DNA of 64,000 bases from Rattus norvegicus (taxonomy: Eukaryota > Chordata > Mammalia > Rodentia > Muridae): assembly GCF_036323735.1 (NCBI RefSeq), contig NC_086040.1, positions 4,864,568-4,928,567 on the forward strand, in the 5' to 3' direction. The stretch's first letter is position 1, and every line of letters starts with the position of its first letter. The notes under the pieces were generated by a model, which searched no databases, was not told where the DNA came from, and was given only the letters and a program-made list of their open reading frames with translations. The position numbers and the translations under genes were made by a program. Shown here in pieces: positions 12,139 through 25,450 of this stretch.

Positions 12139-13755
12139 AGAAAAGAAAGTTCAGTTGAAGATACTGGTCTGTTTGAGAATCACACTCCCAATGTATTCTT
12201 AACCATGAATTCTACTTGAAGCCCATAGAAAACATTTTTCCTGCTTGCACTCACATTGCTACCAAATCCTCACAGACATTAGAACCTGCATTCTGAAGAT
12301 TTATCCAAATACTAAGGACCAGATGAGACATCTAGCCTTTTGGATAAAAAACTAATGGATTCTAGGACTTTGCAAATAGACAGCCATTGTTAAATTATGT
12401 GTTCGATAGCCTGTGTTCATTGTGACAAATCTGTTTTCTCTGTACAGAGAGATTCATCCTTTAAGTTCTATTAGGGAATACCGGTTTCTGCACCAGGAAT
12501 CTAGAGAAGACCTTTTAGAGCAGTTTGTGTCTAGTAAGAGGTTCAGCTCAGTTACAAATATCCAATGGCCACATTCCCTTATCATGATTTTCATAAGATG
12601 CTTTGATACAGATCTTCTCATTTTCTATAGTTCTTGGCAACAGAATAAAAATAGAAATAGTCATCTGTCAATGCACAGTAATATATTTGCATGAGTGCAT
12701 CATGTAGAGAATTACAGGATAAAAAAGAATTAGAAAACCAGATGTCTTTCATTTTGTGGACCAAGACCTGGAAAACTGAACTATATAAATATCTGAGACA
12801 AATTGTCTAAAGTGTGTTCTTGCTTTCAATCATGGGGCTCCTATGGAAGGATTTCAGGTATCAAGAGTCAGCAAAAATTAACTTTATTGCTGACCCAACT
12901 CACTTGCAGAATACCTCATTCTTGGAAATGAAGAAATTCTGTATCCATTCTGCTATACTGTGTGTATAGCTATATATCATTCATAGAATGGATACTATTG
13001 ACTCTTAGTTTCTAAGCAACAGTCTGGGGAGACAAAGAATTAATTCATATACACATCAATTCTCAGGCTAATGTTTGGTCTCAAAAGTTCATTGCAGGAG
13101 TTGCTTTACAACAGTCATTCACTGTTCTGGAAGAAATACATTTTAAATGTTGTGAAATCTATTAGAACACTATCAACTACCTTTCCCTTCCCATTTTTGA
13201 CCTGAATCATTTTCCAGCAAAAGTCTGTTGTCTCTGCTTCAGGCTGCATCCCCCAGACTAGTCTGAATCTTGCTCTTAGCACTACATTTATGATACATCA
13301 ATGTGATTTACTTTGCACTTTCACCACTAGAAGAATTTTTCAATTCTTCATTTCATCTGAAGGGTCTATTCTACATTGTCCGCATGGATGAGATTTGAGA
13401 GTATAGAGACACTGAGGTATAATGCTGTATCCACGAATAACCTACACAGATGACTGGCAGTTTAGACAATGACCATGTATATACCATATATGTATTCCTG
13501 TAGGTCTAACAAAACTTCTTTCTTTGATTGAGTTTGATCCTGTTCAACTGATACAGTACAAAAGAAAGTATAAAAGTCATGCACATGGGCTAGAAACACA
13601 GATCATGCATTTTGAACATTTGCTAAGCATAGAACCAAAAGGGTAAACCAATTCCATGCGAAAATCTGTCACCGAACTGGCTTCAGAGGGTGTTGCATGT
13701 ATATGGTGCATAGCACTGGAAGGAGGCAAAATATTTATGTAAAAATGAAACAATA
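12139..13755 (-). repeat. Right arm of the palindrome
   Basis: Inverted partner of 9482-11109, slightly shorter (about 1.62 against 1.63 kb). It begins with AAAAGAAAGTTCAGTTGAAG beside the glutaredoxin copy and ends AAAATGAAACAATA where L1 ORF2 sequence starts. The open frame at 12413-12694 has no family resemblance and is not conserved in the other arm. Confidence 0.92.
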
Positions 13756-14542
13756 CAGAGACAGACAGATAGACCAATGGAACAGAAATGAAGACCCAGA
13801 AATGAACCCACACACCAGAAATGGTCACTTGATTTTTGACAAATGAGCCAAAACCATCAAATGGAAAAAAGACAGCATTTTCAGCAAATGGTGATGTTCA
13901 ACTGGAGGTCAACATGTAGAAGAATGCAGATCAATCCATGATTATCACCCTGTAAAAAGCTTAGGTCCAAGCAGATCAAGGACCTCCACATCAAACCAGA
14001 TACACTCAAACTAATAGAACAAAAACTAGGGAAGCATCTGGAACACATGGGCACTGGAAAAAATTTCCTGAACAAAACACGAATGGCTTATGCTCTAAGA
14101 TCAAGAATCGACAAATGGTATCTCATAAAACTGCAAAGCTTCTGTAAGGCAAAGGACACTGTTAGGACAAAACGCCTACCAACACATTGGAAAACGATCT
14201 TGACCAATCCTACAACAGATAGAGGCCTTATATCCAAAATATACGAAGAACTCAAGAAGTTAGACTGCAGGGAGACAAATAACCCTATTAAAAAATGGGG
14301 TTCAGAGCTAAACAAAGTATTCACAGCTGAGGAATACGGAATGACTGAGAAACACCTAGAGAAATGTTCAACATCCTTAGTCATAAGGGAAATGCAAATC
14401 AAAACAACCCTGAGATTTCACCTCACACCAGTGAGAATGGCTAAGATCAAAAACTCAGGTGACAGCAGATGCTGGCGAGAATGCGGAGAAAAAGGAACAC
14501 TTCGCCATTGTTGGTGGGATTGCAGACTGGTAAAATCATTCT
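13756..14542 (+). mobile_element. Internal L1 ORF2 fragment
   Basis: Plus-strand ORF2 from the RDRQID-QWN region to the CWRECGEKGTLRHCWWDC region. A frame of about 200 codons (14047-14652) is mostly open, close to the L1 consensus, and then runs into the TG repeat. It is truncated at both ends and has no 3' UTR or A-tail. Its first 405 bp or so repeat the same ORF2 stretch as 9077-9480 on the other side of the palindrome. Confidence 0.93.

Positions 14543-14590
<48 letters not shown>
14543..14590. repeat. (TG)n microsatellite
   Basis: About 24 TG dinucleotides directly at the 3' break of the L1 fragment. Confidence 0.97.
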
Positions 14591-14592
<2 letters not shown>

Positions 14593-15949
14593 AAATCAGC
14601 TGTGTATGTCTGGAATTTTAAGAAAGATTACCAGGTTGAAGATTATTTTTAATGTCGTCTTCAATCTGTTCACTAGGATTTTATTTAGAATATGTGTGTA
14701 TCGGTCTAATTTAGTCTGTAATACTCAGTTTTTCTCTCTTTCTGTCAGTCTTTAATTTTTTCTCCCTCTCTCTGTACCTTTCTGTTCACCTCATTTTCAC
14801 CCTGCCTCACTCTCTTTCTTTTGTTCTCTGTCAATTTTTGTATAATACCAGTTTCAAAATAGAATTTTAATGTATTCCACCCTTTTGTCCACTTTATGGA
14901 ATCGTCTAAGAAACTTTTAATACTCTATAAATGTCTAATCAAATTTTTAAACTGAATACATGTGGTCCTATGATATTTTAGGAGGGAGATATTAAATGCC
15001 CGATCCTGTGTCATTGTTCAATATAGTCCTGGTTAAATCATGCATATTGAGGTGATTTAATATTGGTATATCCAATACATCCAGGAAATCATTAATGGTA
15101 TAAAAATATTCTAGACTTGGGACTGTAAATATAAAAAGTGTTTTCTCCACGTCTCCTCTCTTCTCTTTAATTTTGTTAATTCTACCCTTTCATTAACTTA
15201 TTTGGCCAGAGGTTATGACAATCTTGTTAATACTTTCCACAAATGAATTCTTCCTTTTAGTCATTATATTGTTGTCCTCATTTTATTGATTTCAGTCATG
15301 ATGAGTTGGATATACATGTTTGAGCCCTTCCACAAGGCTCAAAGGCCACCCTGAAACAAGGTGCAAAGAGACTGTAGGTCCCCAAGATATGTAGGTGATC
15401 ATAGGGACATCTTGTCTTCTGGATACGTAGAGTGCTGACCTCATGACACATAGCAGCTGTGGTTCCTTGCACAGCTTCAAGCCAGTCAACAGTACAGAAT
15501 GCAGTGTAAATGTTTGAAAGCTCTTACTCCCAACTAACATAATATGGACAGTTAGTGTCTTCTATTGGAGGTTTGAACGATTTTTGTAAGGAATCATCAT
15601 AGGGTTATTAAACAGTAATTTAATGTAGAAGATATACAAAGATAGAATTTAAAGAAATATCGTGATGTAGGTTAAATAAATGGGAAAATTATTATCAAAA
15701 TATTTTGGTGGAAATTCCCAAAAAAATAAAAGAATTAAAGTATATTCCTCAATATTGTATAAAATGAGAATGTTTTATTATATTGGGTTGTTTCATAAAG
15801 TGACCTCAATGAATTCTGTTAGTTACAACAGATCTGCCAATTCTGTGAGTTTAGTGAGAGCTCATTATCTGATTTGACCTTAGTAAATTTAAAATGGCTA
15901 TTTCCAAATATATTAAGCGTTTTTTCCATGTATACATCCAGCAACGGGC
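14591..15949. other. Unassigned DNA
   Basis: AT-rich with a pyrimidine-rich stretch near 14735-14830. I recognise no gene or repeat. The 82-codon frame at 15292-15540 has no family resemblance. Confidence 0.45.
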
Positions 15950-16720
15950 TTCTATAAATCATAATGAAAAGACTAAAACACTATATCCAGAAAAAATAAT
16001 TAATTGGGTACATATCTAAATAAAATATTCACAATTGAAGAAATTTAAATGACTAAGAATCTAATGCAAAATATATATCACCCTTATACATTACAGAAAT
16101 GCAAATCAAAATTATTCTGACATTTTTTCATCTCTTTCAGAAACCTTAGTTTAATAACACATGAGCCAACTTATCTTTACTGTGTTATGGAGAGAGGAGA
16201 ACATTTCTTTTCTCTTGGTGGGAACGCAAACTTCTACAGCAACTTGGTAGAAATAAGTACTATGTTACTTCATGAATGTAGAAATGGATACACCTAAAGA
16301 TATAACTCGAGGAAATATATCCAAATGTTGTTTTATTTTAGTATATAGACCCTTGTTAATTCGAAATATTCAAGTTGTTCTGTAACAAATGAATGCATAA
16401 GGAAAATATGGTGCATTGGCAGACTAGAAAATGGAAAGCATGTAATTTTCAGGACAGTGAATGTATCTTGTGAAAGTTATCATAGAATACTTAACCCAGA
16501 TCATAAAGGGAAAATGGGATAATTATTCACTTTTATCTGAATGTTAATTCAGCCAACTGTGTTTCTGTATGATCAGTTTAGTGTACACTGTCCTCATTTT
16601 GGGAAGTACAAGTGTACTTATGAATTGCTGAGGGACACTGTCAGGAACAGGAACGTGAGATGTGAAGAGACAGGGAAGAGGGCGACAATGGAGGGAATAT
16701 AGAGATGTACAGCTAAATTT
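15950..16720 (+). mobile_element. Old, decayed L1 ORF2 3' end
   Basis: Scattered matches to the L1 ORF2 C-terminal coding sequence: the ATGCAAATCAAA segment near 16097, a TTGGTGGGAACGCAAACT segment near 16217, and a TGGTGCATTGGCAGA region near 16410. Purine-rich 3' UTR-like sequence follows near 16620-16700. Divergence is high and indels are common. Confidence 0.6.
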
Positions 16721-17004
16721 GAGTGAAATTTCAGCCAGAGAATGGAAACCTAATGGTGTAGAAGCACTTTTTTAAAAATTTTTATCAAGTTTATAACGAA
16801 TTATTATAGGAACATGGACAGAAGATAAAATATTGTTAGGGTTTATCTATGTAAATTTTCAATAATAATAACATCCCAAAAATTATGTATTTCAGCTTCC
16901 AGTAAACCTGTAGTACAGATAATGACTGTATAGTCCTGTATAGTGAGATGAGAATATCTCAGTTGGAAACATAAATGTATTATATTATAAACATTATATG
17001 TATA

Positions 17005-19135
17005 CAATAATCTATTTATTTGTTAACATTTCAAATGTCATTTCCCCAATTGGTCTTTCTTCCTTGAATCACCCAAACCATTCAGATCCTCTTTGTTTCT
17101 AAGATGTTGCTCCCCCATCAACATGCCCACTTCCACTTTACTCCTCACCACCCCCCTTCTCTGGGATATGACGTCTCCACAGGACCAATTGACTCCCTTC
17201 CCAGGAATGGAAGATGAGGCAGTTGTCTTCTCCATATGCTCTACGATCTATGTACCAGAAGCAATGGTCTGGCCCCAGTATACACTTGTTTGTAGTAAAT
17301 TTCATGAGCCTCTGAAAGGTAAACTTAATTGACACTGTTTTTCTTCATATTGGGCTCCAATCCCCTTCAGATCCTTCAGGCAATCCCTTAACAATTCTTT
17401 TCTGGCTCTCAGTTTCTGTCAAATGGTTATTTGTATGTGAATCTGTCACTGTGAGGTGATGACAGAACCACTCAGAGGACAGACATATTAGGGTCCTATC
17501 TACAAGCACGTCTTGACATCAGGAATAGTCTGAGGATTTGGAGTCTGTGGATGAAGTTGCTTTTCTGGTCAGGTGATCTCTGGATTGCCTTTCCTTCAAT
17601 CTCTGCTCCTTTTTTCTCTTTGCATTTTTTAGACTTTTGGACATTTATAGGTTAAAGATTTTGAACTGTGTCGGCATCACCTGCTATTCACAGGTGGGCA
17701 TATCTAGCTACAGGAGGCAGACGATTGTGGTTCTAACTCTTTGCTGCTTAGTATTTCCACTACCACCGTCCCAGTAAATTTATGGGACCCTCTTACATCC
17801 CTTACATCTGCGTATTTCCTGGGGATACCCAAGTTCAATTCCCACCACTGATGCTTATTGTTATTTATTCCAATTTTCTTCTAGATTTCTCTCTTTTCTT
17901 TTTATATTGCTTCTACTCTCTCCATTTTGTCCATTCTTCTCTACTTCTAGCAAGGTCCCTCCATCCCTCTGTCTTCCAATATCAATTTGTTCTCACTTCT
18001 AAGTGGGTTGCAAGATCGACAGTTTTGCCTTTTAACATTTTACCCACAATGTGATAAATGATTTGTGTATTGGGTATACTGATCTTTGGGGCTAGCATCA
18101 CTTCTGACTAAGTACATCCCATGTTATGTCCTTTTGATCTGTGTTACTTCACTAATTTTCAGGTCCATCCCTTTGCCTACAAAGTTTTTGGTTTCCTCAT
18201 TTTTAATACCTGAGTAGTATTTCTTTGTTTAATTATAGCACACCTTCAGTATTTATTCCTCAGTTGAGTTGATGTATATCACGATTGTTTCCAGCATTTG
18301 ACTAATTTTAGTAAGGCTACCATGAACATGTTCAACCACATGTCAATGTAATATGTGGATCATGTTTGAGTATTTGCGTTGAAGTGAGTGGTAAAGCCGC
18401 GTCATCAGGCAGTGCTATTTGCAATATTATCTGAACCTCTACATTGATATCCAATGTGGCTATACAGATAACATTTCCACCAGCCGTGGAGGAGTGTTAT
18501 GCTTTCTCTACATCCTAGCCTTCTCTGCTACTGCATTAGCTTTTTGTCTTTGTCACATTGATTTGTGTAATGTAGACTCTCAAGATCATTTCAGTTTTCA
18601 TTTTTCTGATATCTACGGATGTTGAACATTTCTTCATGTGTTTCTCAGCTATTGAGATACCTCAGTTGAGAATTCTTGGTTTAGCTCTCTAACCCAGTTT
18701 AAAAATTGGGTTACTTGGTGTGGGAGTTTACCTTTCTGAATTATTTCTTTATTTTTTTATTATGGCCCTCTACCAGGTATAGGGTTGGATAAAGTCTTTT
18801 CCAAATGTGTAGATTTCTGTTTTGTCCTATTGGCAGTGTACTTTGCTTTAAAGATAATTTTCAGAATGATGAGATTTCATAAATTGACTGGTGATCTTAG
18901 AGCCTGAACCTTTGGTATTTTGTTCTGAAAAATTTCTCCTGTGCAAATGTGTTTTAGGCACTTTTTGACACTTTACCTTCTCTTGGTTTCTGCATATATG
19001 GTTTTATATAGATTTCCTTGATGCACTTTGACTTGAACTTTTAAGAAAGAGATAGAAATGGATCTATTGGCACTCAGCTATATCCAGACCAACAGTTAGG
19101 GTAGCATCATTTCTTAAAATGCTTTCTGTTATGTA
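17005..19135 (-). mobile_element. Older L1 (Lx-like): 3' UTR and ORF2 C-terminal part
   Basis: The minus strand shows an L1 3' UTR (17005-18060) followed by ORF2 C-terminal sequence (about 18060-19135), recognisable on the plus strand by the gene-antisense phrases around 18200 (TGAGTAGTATT), 18300 and 18610 (GTTGAACATTTCTTCATGTG). Many stops and indels mark it as older than the copy at 3172-7053. Confidence 0.85.
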
Positions 19136-19149
19136 CAACATACTAAGTC

Positions 19150-19455
19150 ATCAGGTAAATGCAAATCAAACAAACCTGGGATTCCACTTCACTTCAGTCA
19201 GAATGGCTAAGTTCAAAAACTCAGGTGATAGCAGATGCTGGAGAGGATGTGAGAAAGAGGAACATTGTTGTTGGGATTGCAACCTGTACAACCTCTTTGA
19301 AAGTCTGTCCTGAGTTTCCTCAAATATTGGACATTGCACTGCCTCGGGACCCAGCTATACCTCCCCTGGGCATATACCCAAAAGATGCTGCAACATAGAA
19401 CAAACAAACATGTTACACTATGTTCATATCAGCCTTATTCATAATAATCAGAAGG
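19150..19455 (+). mobile_element. L1 ORF2 C-terminal fragment
   Basis: Plus-strand ORF2 cysteine-rich region: the ATGCAAATCAAACAAACC segment, then AGAATGGCTAAGTTCAAAAA, then the CATATACCCAAAAGATGC segment at 19370. It overlaps in L1 coordinates with the neighbouring minus-strand element, so it is a separate or rearranged insertion. Confidence 0.88.
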
Positions 19456-20194
19456 TATTTTCTGGTCCTGCATATATCAGTGTCTATAAAGTTTTTATCA
19501 ACAGAGTAAGAAGTAGGAGGTTTGGGGTCTGGAAGGAGAGAGAATGAAGATGGTTACTATGTGTAAAATGCATGGCAATTCAGCTCCATAAATTCAAAGA
19601 GATCTGGGTCAGAGAGGGGTGACATGCACACACCAGAGATTCTGAGCACTATACCAAAAATGGTAAAATGCTAAACTTTGTGCTGTATATTTTTTGATAC
19701 CAATCCAAACCAAAGGAAAAAAATAAAGAACCATGAGTGTTTATAAAGATCTGCTGGAAGATCTTTGTCTGAGGCTCTCAATATTCAACATTAAATAAAT
19801 AATCTAAATAATCTAAATGACCCACACCTTCATGGAGCTGGTCACCAAGTAATATTGGCAATAGTATTGTGAAACACCATGGAATCCCATGGCAAATGTT
19901 CATTGCACAATATGTTGTAAATATTTGCATGCTTTATTTTTTTCAGTGGGAACCAAGCTCTGGTTACATGTGTTCATGGATTTGTGTGAACATTCAGCTT
20001 CCTGAGGTCCAGGCTCACTGACCATTGTTTTCTTGCTGAAAGGACCGCACTGACAGCAGTGAATCATAATAAGCTGTTGTCCAGTGAATGAAGAAGGAAG
20101 TGAGGGACAAAATACCAATCAAACAGTACACATGGAGGCAACCATGCCTTCAGCCTCATATATAAAAGAGGATGACAGTGTCCAGCATCAATAG
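19456..20194. other. Unassigned DNA
   Basis: No recognisable gene. An AATAAA followed by A-rich sequence near 19715-19730 could be the tail of an old retrotransposed sequence, but I could not identify a source. Confidence 0.4.
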
Positions 20195-20385
20195 GATGAT
20201 TGGCCTTGGTCGAATGAAGTCTGGTTTCCCTAGTGTAGGGAATGCCAGAGAGTTGAAGTGTGAGTGGGCAGGGAGGATTGGTAGCAAACTCACAGAAGCA
20301 TGGGAAGGGAGGATGGGAGAGATGGGAAGCAGCAAAGGATATAACATTTGAAATCTAAATACAAAAAATATCCAACTAAAAAAGA
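20195..20385 (+). mobile_element. L1 3' UTR terminal fragment
   Basis: The purine-rich end of an L1 3' UTR on the plus strand: AGTGTAGGGAATGCCAGAGA, a GGGAAGGGAGGATGGGAGAG stretch, ATAACATTTGAAATCTAAAT and an A-rich tail. It closely resembles the copy at 46660-46805. Confidence 0.8.
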
Positions 20386-22654
20386 AGAAAATGAGAGAGA
20401 AAGGAACAGGAGGCTTACCTTAAAGGAATGAGAGAGTTTCTAGATGCTGGTTTGAGTTAAAAGATTCAAGAAACTTTGTTATGTATGAAAGGCAACGGTC
20501 AGCAGACTATAGAATTTCATGTTTTTAAAGAAAATTAATTGAAATAATAGTTCCATTTTCTTATATGAACACACAGAATCATTGGAAAGAAAAATAGACA
20601 GCATGTTTTATTGATTTTATTGGTTAAAGAATCATTGGTATATCTTCCAACATAGCTTAAACCACTCTCAGAAAGATTTTTATGTTATAAGACAGCAGTA
20701 CAGAGTATTGGGTCAGTGTTGGGATACAGGTATCTTCCATGTATTTTCAGTCACATACAAACACTCTTTTAAACTGTGAAAATATAAAATTATTAATTGA
20801 TTGAAAGAAATCCTAAGAATATAATTCCTTACATGAAGCAATAGTGTCTGCGTATATAACTTTCACACTTAGAATAATATCAGGAGATGAATTCATTTAA
20901 AAAATTGTTAAAAGTGCTGTGGTATATTGGTGGAATACACCATCTAAAGTCTTACTGTCTCAGATGGGATACTGGCTCTCCATTATCTAATCATAAAGCA
21001 AATACGAATGTAAAGAGACAAGTTCCTCTGAGAAAAGACTCACTATAAAATATAAAATGCCCTTATACATTCAAAAGAATACTATAAGTATTTTAGATCT
21101 TCTAAAAGGACATAAGGATGATCACTTTAGAATGGGTTCATATTGCCATACAATATATTTTATTTAAAATTTAAAGCTCACACGTGTGAAGTTTTGTTTG
21201 GTCCAAACTCTTTTCAAGCTAGCATGCATTAATATTCTACCTGACTTACCACTTTAATTCTGATTGACTGGTTTTTATTGCAACCTTCTAAGTTGCCAAA
21301 TTTTTGTCTTCTCTGTGATAGCAACAACCATTTGTGTGCAGGTGTATTTTTCAAACATGGACAACCAGAATAAATCTGATGTGTCATGGTGAATGGAATT
21401 GCAACAATAGCTAAAATTCACAGGATATATATTTGATATTAAGTACATGAATAAGGGAAACTCTGTAGTGCATATATTTTTGCAAAATTTGTTTGGAGAT
21501 ATTTTGAGATAAAAATGTAAAAGCATGTTATTTGAGAAAATGAGAATAGCCAATTGCTAAAATGCCAGAACACATAAGATATTTATTCTGAATTGAAAGG
21601 GAATGCAAAACCAAAATGAAGAAGAGTAATTTGATGGGATGTCTATTGTGCATGCAATATTTCTATGTCACAGAATTATACCCTTACATTAGTACTCCTT
21701 GGTACATTAAAAAGCAAAATGACCAAACTGCATTTTACTTTTTCTAGGACAGTTAAAAAAGCACCCAAAAGCTATCCTTTTAAGTTCTTTAAAAGTTATT
21801 TTGCATTAGATAAATATCTCCTTTAATAAGAGTAGAATGACTTTTTTCTAAAACACTTTTGCTAACTTGAGACATTCAAAAATTAATTTTGCTTTCTTTT
21901 TCCAAAAGCCAATATCAATGTACATGAAGAAAGTCCATCAGTAGTGAGAAAGATAATTGCTGCAGTTCTTCAATAATCGTTTCCTTTGGTAAGTGGAATT
22001 TTATCCTAGTGTTTCAGAATTAATCAAACTATTGTCAGTTCCATCAGTAGATGGAGAAGAAACCATGCTATAAACAATGGAATTCACTGCTACAGAAAAA
22101 TCTCATTAAAGTAAAACCATATGTGAAAGATATAGGAACTTTTCCAAGCAATTCCAATTAACATTCTTACACAAATTATTTTTATAATAAATGTAGTAAA
22201 CAAAATACACCCATACAAACAGCAATATCTTTGGATTTACGTTCACATTAAACTCTATATCTCTCTAGATATAGAGCATTATTAATTAATCTTTTATTAC
22301 TTTGGAAGGAACAATAGAAAATATGTATTATGTTGGGTAGCAGGCAGCAATCAGAAGCATCAAACTGTTTGTGGTGAACTAATAGACATGAATTTCATTT
22401 CTTCCATGAATATTTAACCAAGATTCTTCTCTTTTAATATTCCCAGTCTCTTGATTTGTTTCTGAATGTCACAGATCCCATAAGAGTTGCATTAAAAAGT
22501 GTTCATTATGTCATGATAATGAACATAGTCTTAGAAATTCCATGTTTGTTGCTACCTCTGCATAAGGAAGTTTGAATCAGATAATGCAACGTGACTTTAC
22601 AGAGATATCATCCTTCTTTAATTAGCATTTGCACACTTTTGTCCATAATACTAT
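20386..22654. other. 2.3 kb of unassigned AT-rich DNA
   Basis: The longest stretch of the left half with no repeat I recognise. Open frames, such as 21275-21553 on the minus strand, have no family resemblance. Confidence 0.45.
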
Positions 22655-22737
22655 GTCTTAGGAAGTGTTTCTATTGCTGTTATGAAATACCATGGCAAAA
22701 AGCAAGTTGGGGAAGAAAGTGTATATTTTAGTTTAAA
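22655..22737 (-). repeat. Possible fragment of a rodent interspersed repeat
   Basis: GTTTCTATTGCTGTTATGAA followed by AAAAGCAAGTTGGGGA is a phrase I associate with a rodent medium-reiteration repeat (RMER1-like). Only about 80 bp remain and the orientation is uncertain. Confidence 0.3.
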
Positions 22738-23745
22738 TTTTCTTTTTTTAAATTTTATCTAATAATATTTTACAATCCAGATTTCATCCCTCTCCTAGCC
22801 CATATTCTGACTGTTCTACATCCCATACCTATTCCCCTCATGCCATTCTGAATGAAGCGGTCTCCCACTCCACCCCCATTCTACCAGACCTCTCCAGTCC
22901 CTGGGGACTCCAGTCTCTTGACAGTTAAGTGCATCTTCTCTTGTTGTGTCCAGAACCAGCACTTCAGTCTTAGAGGCCTCATATTAGCTGGTTCATGATG
23001 CTGCATTAATGGTTCAATGTCTGACAAAACCACTCAGGTCCAAGTTAGTTAACACTGTTGGTCCTCCTCTAGGGTTGCTCCCCTCCTCAGCTTTCTCCAG
23101 CTTTTCCCTAGTTCGACCACAGGGCTTAGCAGTTCTGTTCATTGGGTGAGTGTAATTATCTGAATCGACTGTTTCAGCTGCTTGTTGGGTCTTTCAGAAG
23201 TCAGTCATGTCAGGTCTGATTTTTTAACACGACAAAGTGTGAGTAGTAGTGTCAGACCTTGGGGACCTCTACTTAATCTGTTTCCCAGATATGGCAGGTC
23301 ACTGGAATTCCTTATACTCAGGCTCTTCTCTGTTTTTTTCCCTGAAGTTCTTTCAGACAGGAACCAATATGGGTCAGAGTTTTGACTTGTGGATGGCAAC
23401 ATTATCCCTCACTTGATGCTCTCTCTTCCTCCTGGAGGTAGTCTCTATAAGTTCCCTCTACCCACTCCTGGACATTTCACTGAGTCCTGATAGTCTCTTA
23501 CCTCTCAGGTCTCTGGAATATTCTAGAGGCACCCCCCACCTCCAACCTTTTAGCTCCAGAGGTTGCCTCTTTCCTTTCATTCTGCTGGCATCAGTGATAC
23601 ATTCCTCCTCCCCACCATTACCTGACCATGTTCCCCTCTTTCCTTTACTGCCTCCTTTCTCACCCAGGTACCTCAATCTTCCCTCCTGTGGTTCATTTCT
23701 TCTCCCTCTCATGTGGGATTGAGATTCCTCACTTTGGCAGTTCAT
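22738..23745 (-). mobile_element. Lx-type L1 3' UTR, about 1 kb
   Basis: On the plus strand this contains the phrases typical of the antisense Lx 3' UTR: TCTCCAGTCCCTGGGGACTC-like text near 22890, a TGTCTGACAAAACCACTCAG segment near 23020, TTCTTTCAGACAGGAAC near 23349, and CTCAGGTCTCTGGAATATTC near 23504. The ORF2 part is absent. Confidence 0.8.
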
Positions 23746-24294
23746 CTTGTTAAACTTTTATTTTCCCTTTTATAAAAATCGGATATTTTTGTTTACATTT
23801 CAAATATCATTCACTTTCCCAGTTTTCCAGTCATAAGACTCCTATTACTTCCCCCAGCAGTTCTTCTATAAACATGTTCCCCCTCACCAACCACTCCCAT
23901 TCCCAGCACCCCCTGACATTCACCTACACTAGGGGTTCGAAGTTTGGTAGGCCTAAGAACTTCTCCTCCCATTGATGTCCAACAAGGCCATTCTCTGCTA
24001 CATGTGCAGTTGGAGCCATAGTTCTTCCATGTTCAGTCTGTGAATATTGGTTTAGTTCCATAAAGCTATGAATTGTTGGTATTGTTGTTCTTATGGGCTT
24101 GAAATCCCATTCAGTCCTGGTAATGCTTTCCCCAAATTTATTAACAAGAGGTTCATTTGCATTCCACTGGTTTGCCAATAACCTTCACTTCTGTGATTGG
24201 TATTATCTACCTGCATCTCTCAGTAAAGATCTATATCCATTTCCTGGCAGCATACACTTCTTAGCGTCATCAATCTTATGTAGTTTTGTTGCAG

Positions 24295-24341
<47 letters not shown>

Positions 24342-24375
24342 AATCTCTCTCTATCTATCTATCTATCTATCTATG
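24295..24375. repeat. (TCTA)n microsatellite in copy A
   Basis: Interrupted TCTA tetranucleotide tract immediately after the L1 head of unit A. Copies B and C carry different motifs at the same place. Confidence 0.96.
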
Positions 24376-24882
24376 TATATATTTGGTGACTTCTACAACA
24401 ATGTGAATAGGTGGAATTTTAGGATGGATTCTGTGCAACTAGGTCAAAATGTAGAATCAGCAAAGGCCAATGCCAATCAGACTCCCTCCTGTTATTATGT
24501 ACCTATTGAAGTTGAGGTTTCTCTGGACATCAACCCATTCCTTTTCCTGCAAATCCTCCTGTGTCTTGTGTTTGGCCTGAAGAAAGAATCGTGGTAAAAC
24601 GTCCAAGACCCTTAAGTCTGGCCCTGGGAACACAGAAGGTAGATATTATATAACTGATATCTAATGGGACTAGAGATCTGCATTCTATAGTCCATGATGT
24701 CCTTTGCTTTACTGATGTCTCATAAATTTTGGTTAAAATAAGGATTTAGGAGTTTATCATTTGAATTAGGTACACAATATTTACATTGTTATATTCACTC
24801 TATAGCTGGGCATGCTTTGTTCCTAATTCATTGCAAAAAAAAGAGGAATTGCAAAACAGAACTTTTGAGTACACATTCAGGA

Positions 24883-24890
24883 ATATATAT

Positions 24891-24945
<55 letters not shown>
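24883..24945. repeat. (TA)n microsatellite
   Basis: TA/TATG tract inside copy A. At the matching place copy C has only a short ATATATAAT and copy B has none. Confidence 0.95.
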
Positions 24946-24947
<2 letters not shown>

Positions 24948-25450
24948 TCCTATAAAGGAAAGTACAATACAAAAAAGAAATATAATATTCAGTCAATTAA
25001 AGGTCTGTAGGAAAATACTGGCCTTTGGGAAACAGAGAAAACTTACGAAATTGAAGTGTATGTCACAGAATTGGACCTGGGAATAGAATTATTATCCAGA
25101 ATAAACTCTTCCACCCCATGTTCCTAGATTTTTTCTACCCATGCCAAGTGCCTGACTAACTTTCATCTTTCAGAGCATGAAACCACTAATGAAGGAAAAG
25201 AAGTCACTAGCTTTAGAGAGATGGAGAAAATAAAGGTTTCCCCTATGTCACAGGAGACGTACATGGAAAAGGCAGTCTCAAACCTAGTCATTGTAAGGAA
25301 AGCTGTTTAGAGGTAGGCCGTGAAAGTTCTCAGAGACATCATCATTAGGCCCTCCCAGAAAAACCTCTAGTAACCTGAAAATCCCTATCTTCTTCAGTGA
25401 TGTCACAAGTGTTGTTGTGGGTGCAAGTGCCTCTCAGATATTCCTTCAGT

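Noticed and set aside
12413..12694. 93-codon frame in the right palindrome arm
   Set aside because: The corresponding stretch of the left arm does not preserve it, so it is unlikely to be under selection.
14546..14755. Peptide frame across the TG repeat
   Set aside because: Translated microsatellite (CVCV repeats); the same applies to frames over the GT tract at 57733-57810 and the TA tracts.
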